Positions 5,904 to 6,234 of a stretch of DNA of 6,234 bases are shown in pieces (positions within the stretch are counted from its first letter, which is position 1; the number at the start of each line of letters is the position of its first letter). The stretch lies in the NCBI GenBank assembly GCA_014377915.1, contig JACMOT010000012.1, positions 1-6,234 on the forward strand, given 5' to 3'. The stretch is from Tardiphaga sp. GTDB lineage: Bacteria > Pseudomonadota > Alphaproteobacteria > Rhizobiales > Xanthobacteraceae. The position numbers were made by a program, and so were the translations under genes. The notes under the pieces were generated by a model. That model was not told the origin of the DNA and did not search any database. It worked only from the letters and a program-made list of their open reading frames with translations.

Positions 5904-6234
5904 CTAGATTAGTCCACGCGACTTCAGCGTCACCTCGATCTCGGAGAACACCCGCGCCAGTCGCTCCGCCCATCGCGTCTCGCCGGCGGCATCGGAGATC
6001 AGATCCTGCCGGATTTCGATGCCGGTGTTCAGCAGCCCGCGCCGTTCGCCGTGCATCGGGATCGTGTAGTCGGTGTCGTCGCTCACGGCATAGGGCTGGT
6101 TGTCGCCGACCACCAGCCCCGGCTCGGCGCGCAAACCCTGCAGCACCAGCGGCGGCAGCACCCGGTCGTGTTGATACAGCGTGCCGATGTGCCATGGCCG
6201 GGCGATCCCGGCATAGGAAGGCGTGAAGCTGTGC
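5904..6234 (-). CDS. N-formylglutamate amidohydrolase family protein, C-terminal part (5' end beyond window)
   Basis: Reading leftward from the window edge, the frame is open from 6233 to a TAG stop at 5906-5904, giving 109 visible residues. The family normally runs to roughly 260-290, so about the last 40% is present. Recognisable features, numbered from the first visible residue, are HSFTP at 1-5, RPWHIGTLYQ at 12-21, GDNQPYA at 43-49, the YTIPMHGERRG segment at 56-66 with its conserved HGE, and IEIRQDLI at 72-79. The family (FGase, PF05013) hydrolyses N-formyl-L-glutamate to formate and glutamate in one branch of histidine degradation. Many alphaproteobacterial members lie outside hut operons and their true substrate is less certain. 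With no hut neighbour visible, I leave the symbol empty. It converges on the chemoreceptor pair and is separated from it by the hairpin cluster. Confidence 0.9.
   Translation of the reverse strand, partial: HSFTPSYAGIARPWHIGTLYQHDRVLPPLVLQGLRAEPGLVVGDNQPYAVSDDTDYTIPMHGERRGLLNTGIEIRQDLISDAAGETRWAERLARVFSEIEVTLKSRGLI

Noticed and set aside
5698..6195. A 165-codon - strand open frame in another frame of the amidohydrolase region
   Set aside because: The conserved GDNQPYA, HGERRG and IEIRQDLI motifs lie in the frame ending at 5904, so this one is a shadow.
5684..6226. A + strand 180-codon open frame across the hairpin cluster and the amidohydrolase
   Set aside because: It is Arg/Pro/Ser/Ala-rich low-complexity translation of repeats and of the antisense strand of a recognisable gene.

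Overview
The window looks like part of the chromosome of a GC-rich alphaproteobacterium, most likely in the Bradyrhizobium/Rhodopseudomonas group (Nitrobacteraceae). The grounds are the form of the 529-residue SerA, two sCache-HAMP methyl-accepting chemotaxis proteins (MCPs) ending in the same KIRAA tail, an N-formylglutamate amidohydrolase of the type common in that group, and GC-rich intergenic hairpins built on CCCTCTCCC/GGGAGAGGG. This placement rests on recalled family resemblance, not on a search.

Layout. Positions 1-416 form one large, nearly self-complementary inverted repeat. Its right arm holds the true serA upstream region and the first seven serA codons. Its left arm is a mirror copy running off the window edge, and its centre is a block of long G and C runs. 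This is most easily explained as a fold-back assembly or sequencing artefact at a contig end. serA (D-3-phosphoglycerate dehydrogenase) follows on the + strand at 396-1985, with a strong hairpin just after its stop. Two chemoreceptor genes follow in tandem at 2137-3822 and 3989-5674. Both encode 561 residues, align without gaps and are about 75% identical by hand count. A 229-bp intergenic region packed with hairpin repeats then separates the second receptor from a convergent, partial N-formylglutamate amidohydrolase gene on the - strand (5904 to the window end).

How the genes relate. serA performs the first committed step of serine biosynthesis and has no evident functional link to the receptors. 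The receptors are membrane proteins that should feed a CheA/CheW array encoded elsewhere. Their periplasmic sensors have diverged (about 58% identity) while the signalling hairpin has stayed nearly identical, so they probably report different ligands to the same kinase array. The amidohydrolase belongs to a family acting in histidine breakdown.

I see no convincing undescribed system here. The observations most worth checking are the fold-back at the left end, the mosaic divergence of the receptor pair with a probable gene-conversion tract, the different Glu/Gln states at their predicted methylation sites, and the palindrome and spaced repeats upstream of the first receptor.
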